DNA of 64,000 bases, taken from Candidatus Saccharimonadota bacterium. Its GTDB lineage: Bacteria > Patescibacteriota > Saccharimonadia > Saccharimonadales > UBA4665. Under the pieces are notes generated by a model. The model was not told the DNA's origin. It saw only the letters and a program-made list of their open reading frames with translations, and searched no databases. Below, piece after piece: positions 63,973 to 64,000 of the stretch (positions are counted from its first letter, which is position 1; the number at the start of each line of letters is the position of its first letter). The DNA is taken from the NCBI GenBank assembly GCA_027459325.1, contig DAIDIO010000001.1, positions 62,001 to 126,000 of the forward strand, read 5' to 3'. The position numbers and the translations under genes were made by a program.

Positions 63973-64000
63973 TTAAGGTCTAAAATAGTAGCCGATGTTT

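Overview
The window looks like chromosome of a Candidatus Saccharibacteria (TM7)/Patescibacteria-type organism. The signs are PrgI/VirB4-type secretion genes with VirB2-like pilins and large disulfide-rich secreted proteins, very tight packing with many 1-26 bp gene overlaps, an archaeal-type aspartyl-tRNA synthetase, and a small-genome gene set. TGA is used as an ordinary stop (for example inside many ATGA start/stop overlaps), so the code is standard table 11 and not the Gracilibacteria/SR1 code. The lineage is an inference from gene content; no 16S rRNA gene lies in the window.

Layout. (1) 1-8107: plus-strand secretion cluster with a VirB4 ATPase, a 1087-aa membrane-anchored protein ending in a degenerate M23 fold, a phage-tail-lysozyme/M23-like protein and a membrane-anchored beta-propeller-like protein. 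(2) 8119-12212: recF, dnaN and dnaA on the minus strand with DnaA boxes on both sides of dnaA; this is the probable replication origin. (3) 12213-17031: a second secretion operon (VirB2 pilin, VirB6-like with fused pilin-like head, PrgI, TraC-like, VirB4, CHAP hydrolase) inserted between dnaA and the usual origin neighbour rpmH, followed by a VapBC-type toxin-antitoxin pair. (4) 17804-19734: rpmH, rnpA, yidC, jag. (5) 19731-37163: glycan assembly with GT2/GT4 enzymes, a Wzm/Wzt ABC exporter, FkbM methyltransferase, a three-module 1313-aa glycosyltransferase, WecB, a DUF2142 membrane protein, an FAD enzyme and GtrA. (6) 37224-41024: three secreted or anchored proteins, one with a lytic-transglycosylase-like head and DUF5648-type repeats. 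(7) 41083-54558: nucleotide-sugar genes (rmlA, D, C, B, galE, manB, glmS), YvcK, a polyprenyl-phosphate sugar transferase, an O-antigen ligase-like protein and a second GtrA. (8) 54586-64000: mixed genes, including a LexA-like DNA-binding protein without its protease, a cobalamin riboswitch in front of an orphan gene, nadD, a DsbA-like thioredoxin, AspRS, an aldo-keto reductase and an LssY_C protein.

How it fits together. The sugar genes supply dTDP-rhamnose, UDP-galactose, UDP-GlcNAc/ManNAc and hexose-1-phosphates. The glycosyltransferases build a surface polysaccharide on a lipid carrier, and the Wzm/Wzt exporter and ligase place it at the surface. The two secretion clusters carry wall-cleaving domains (lysozyme, CHAP) that may open peptidoglycan locally; with the DsbA-like protein this suits an epibiont that touches a host cell, which is inference. 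Several -10 boxes lie only 6-8 bp before start codons, suggesting leaderless transcripts. The most striking regulatory element is the B12 riboswitch at 56184-56335. No tRNA, rRNA, CRISPR array, insertion sequence or integrase was recognised.
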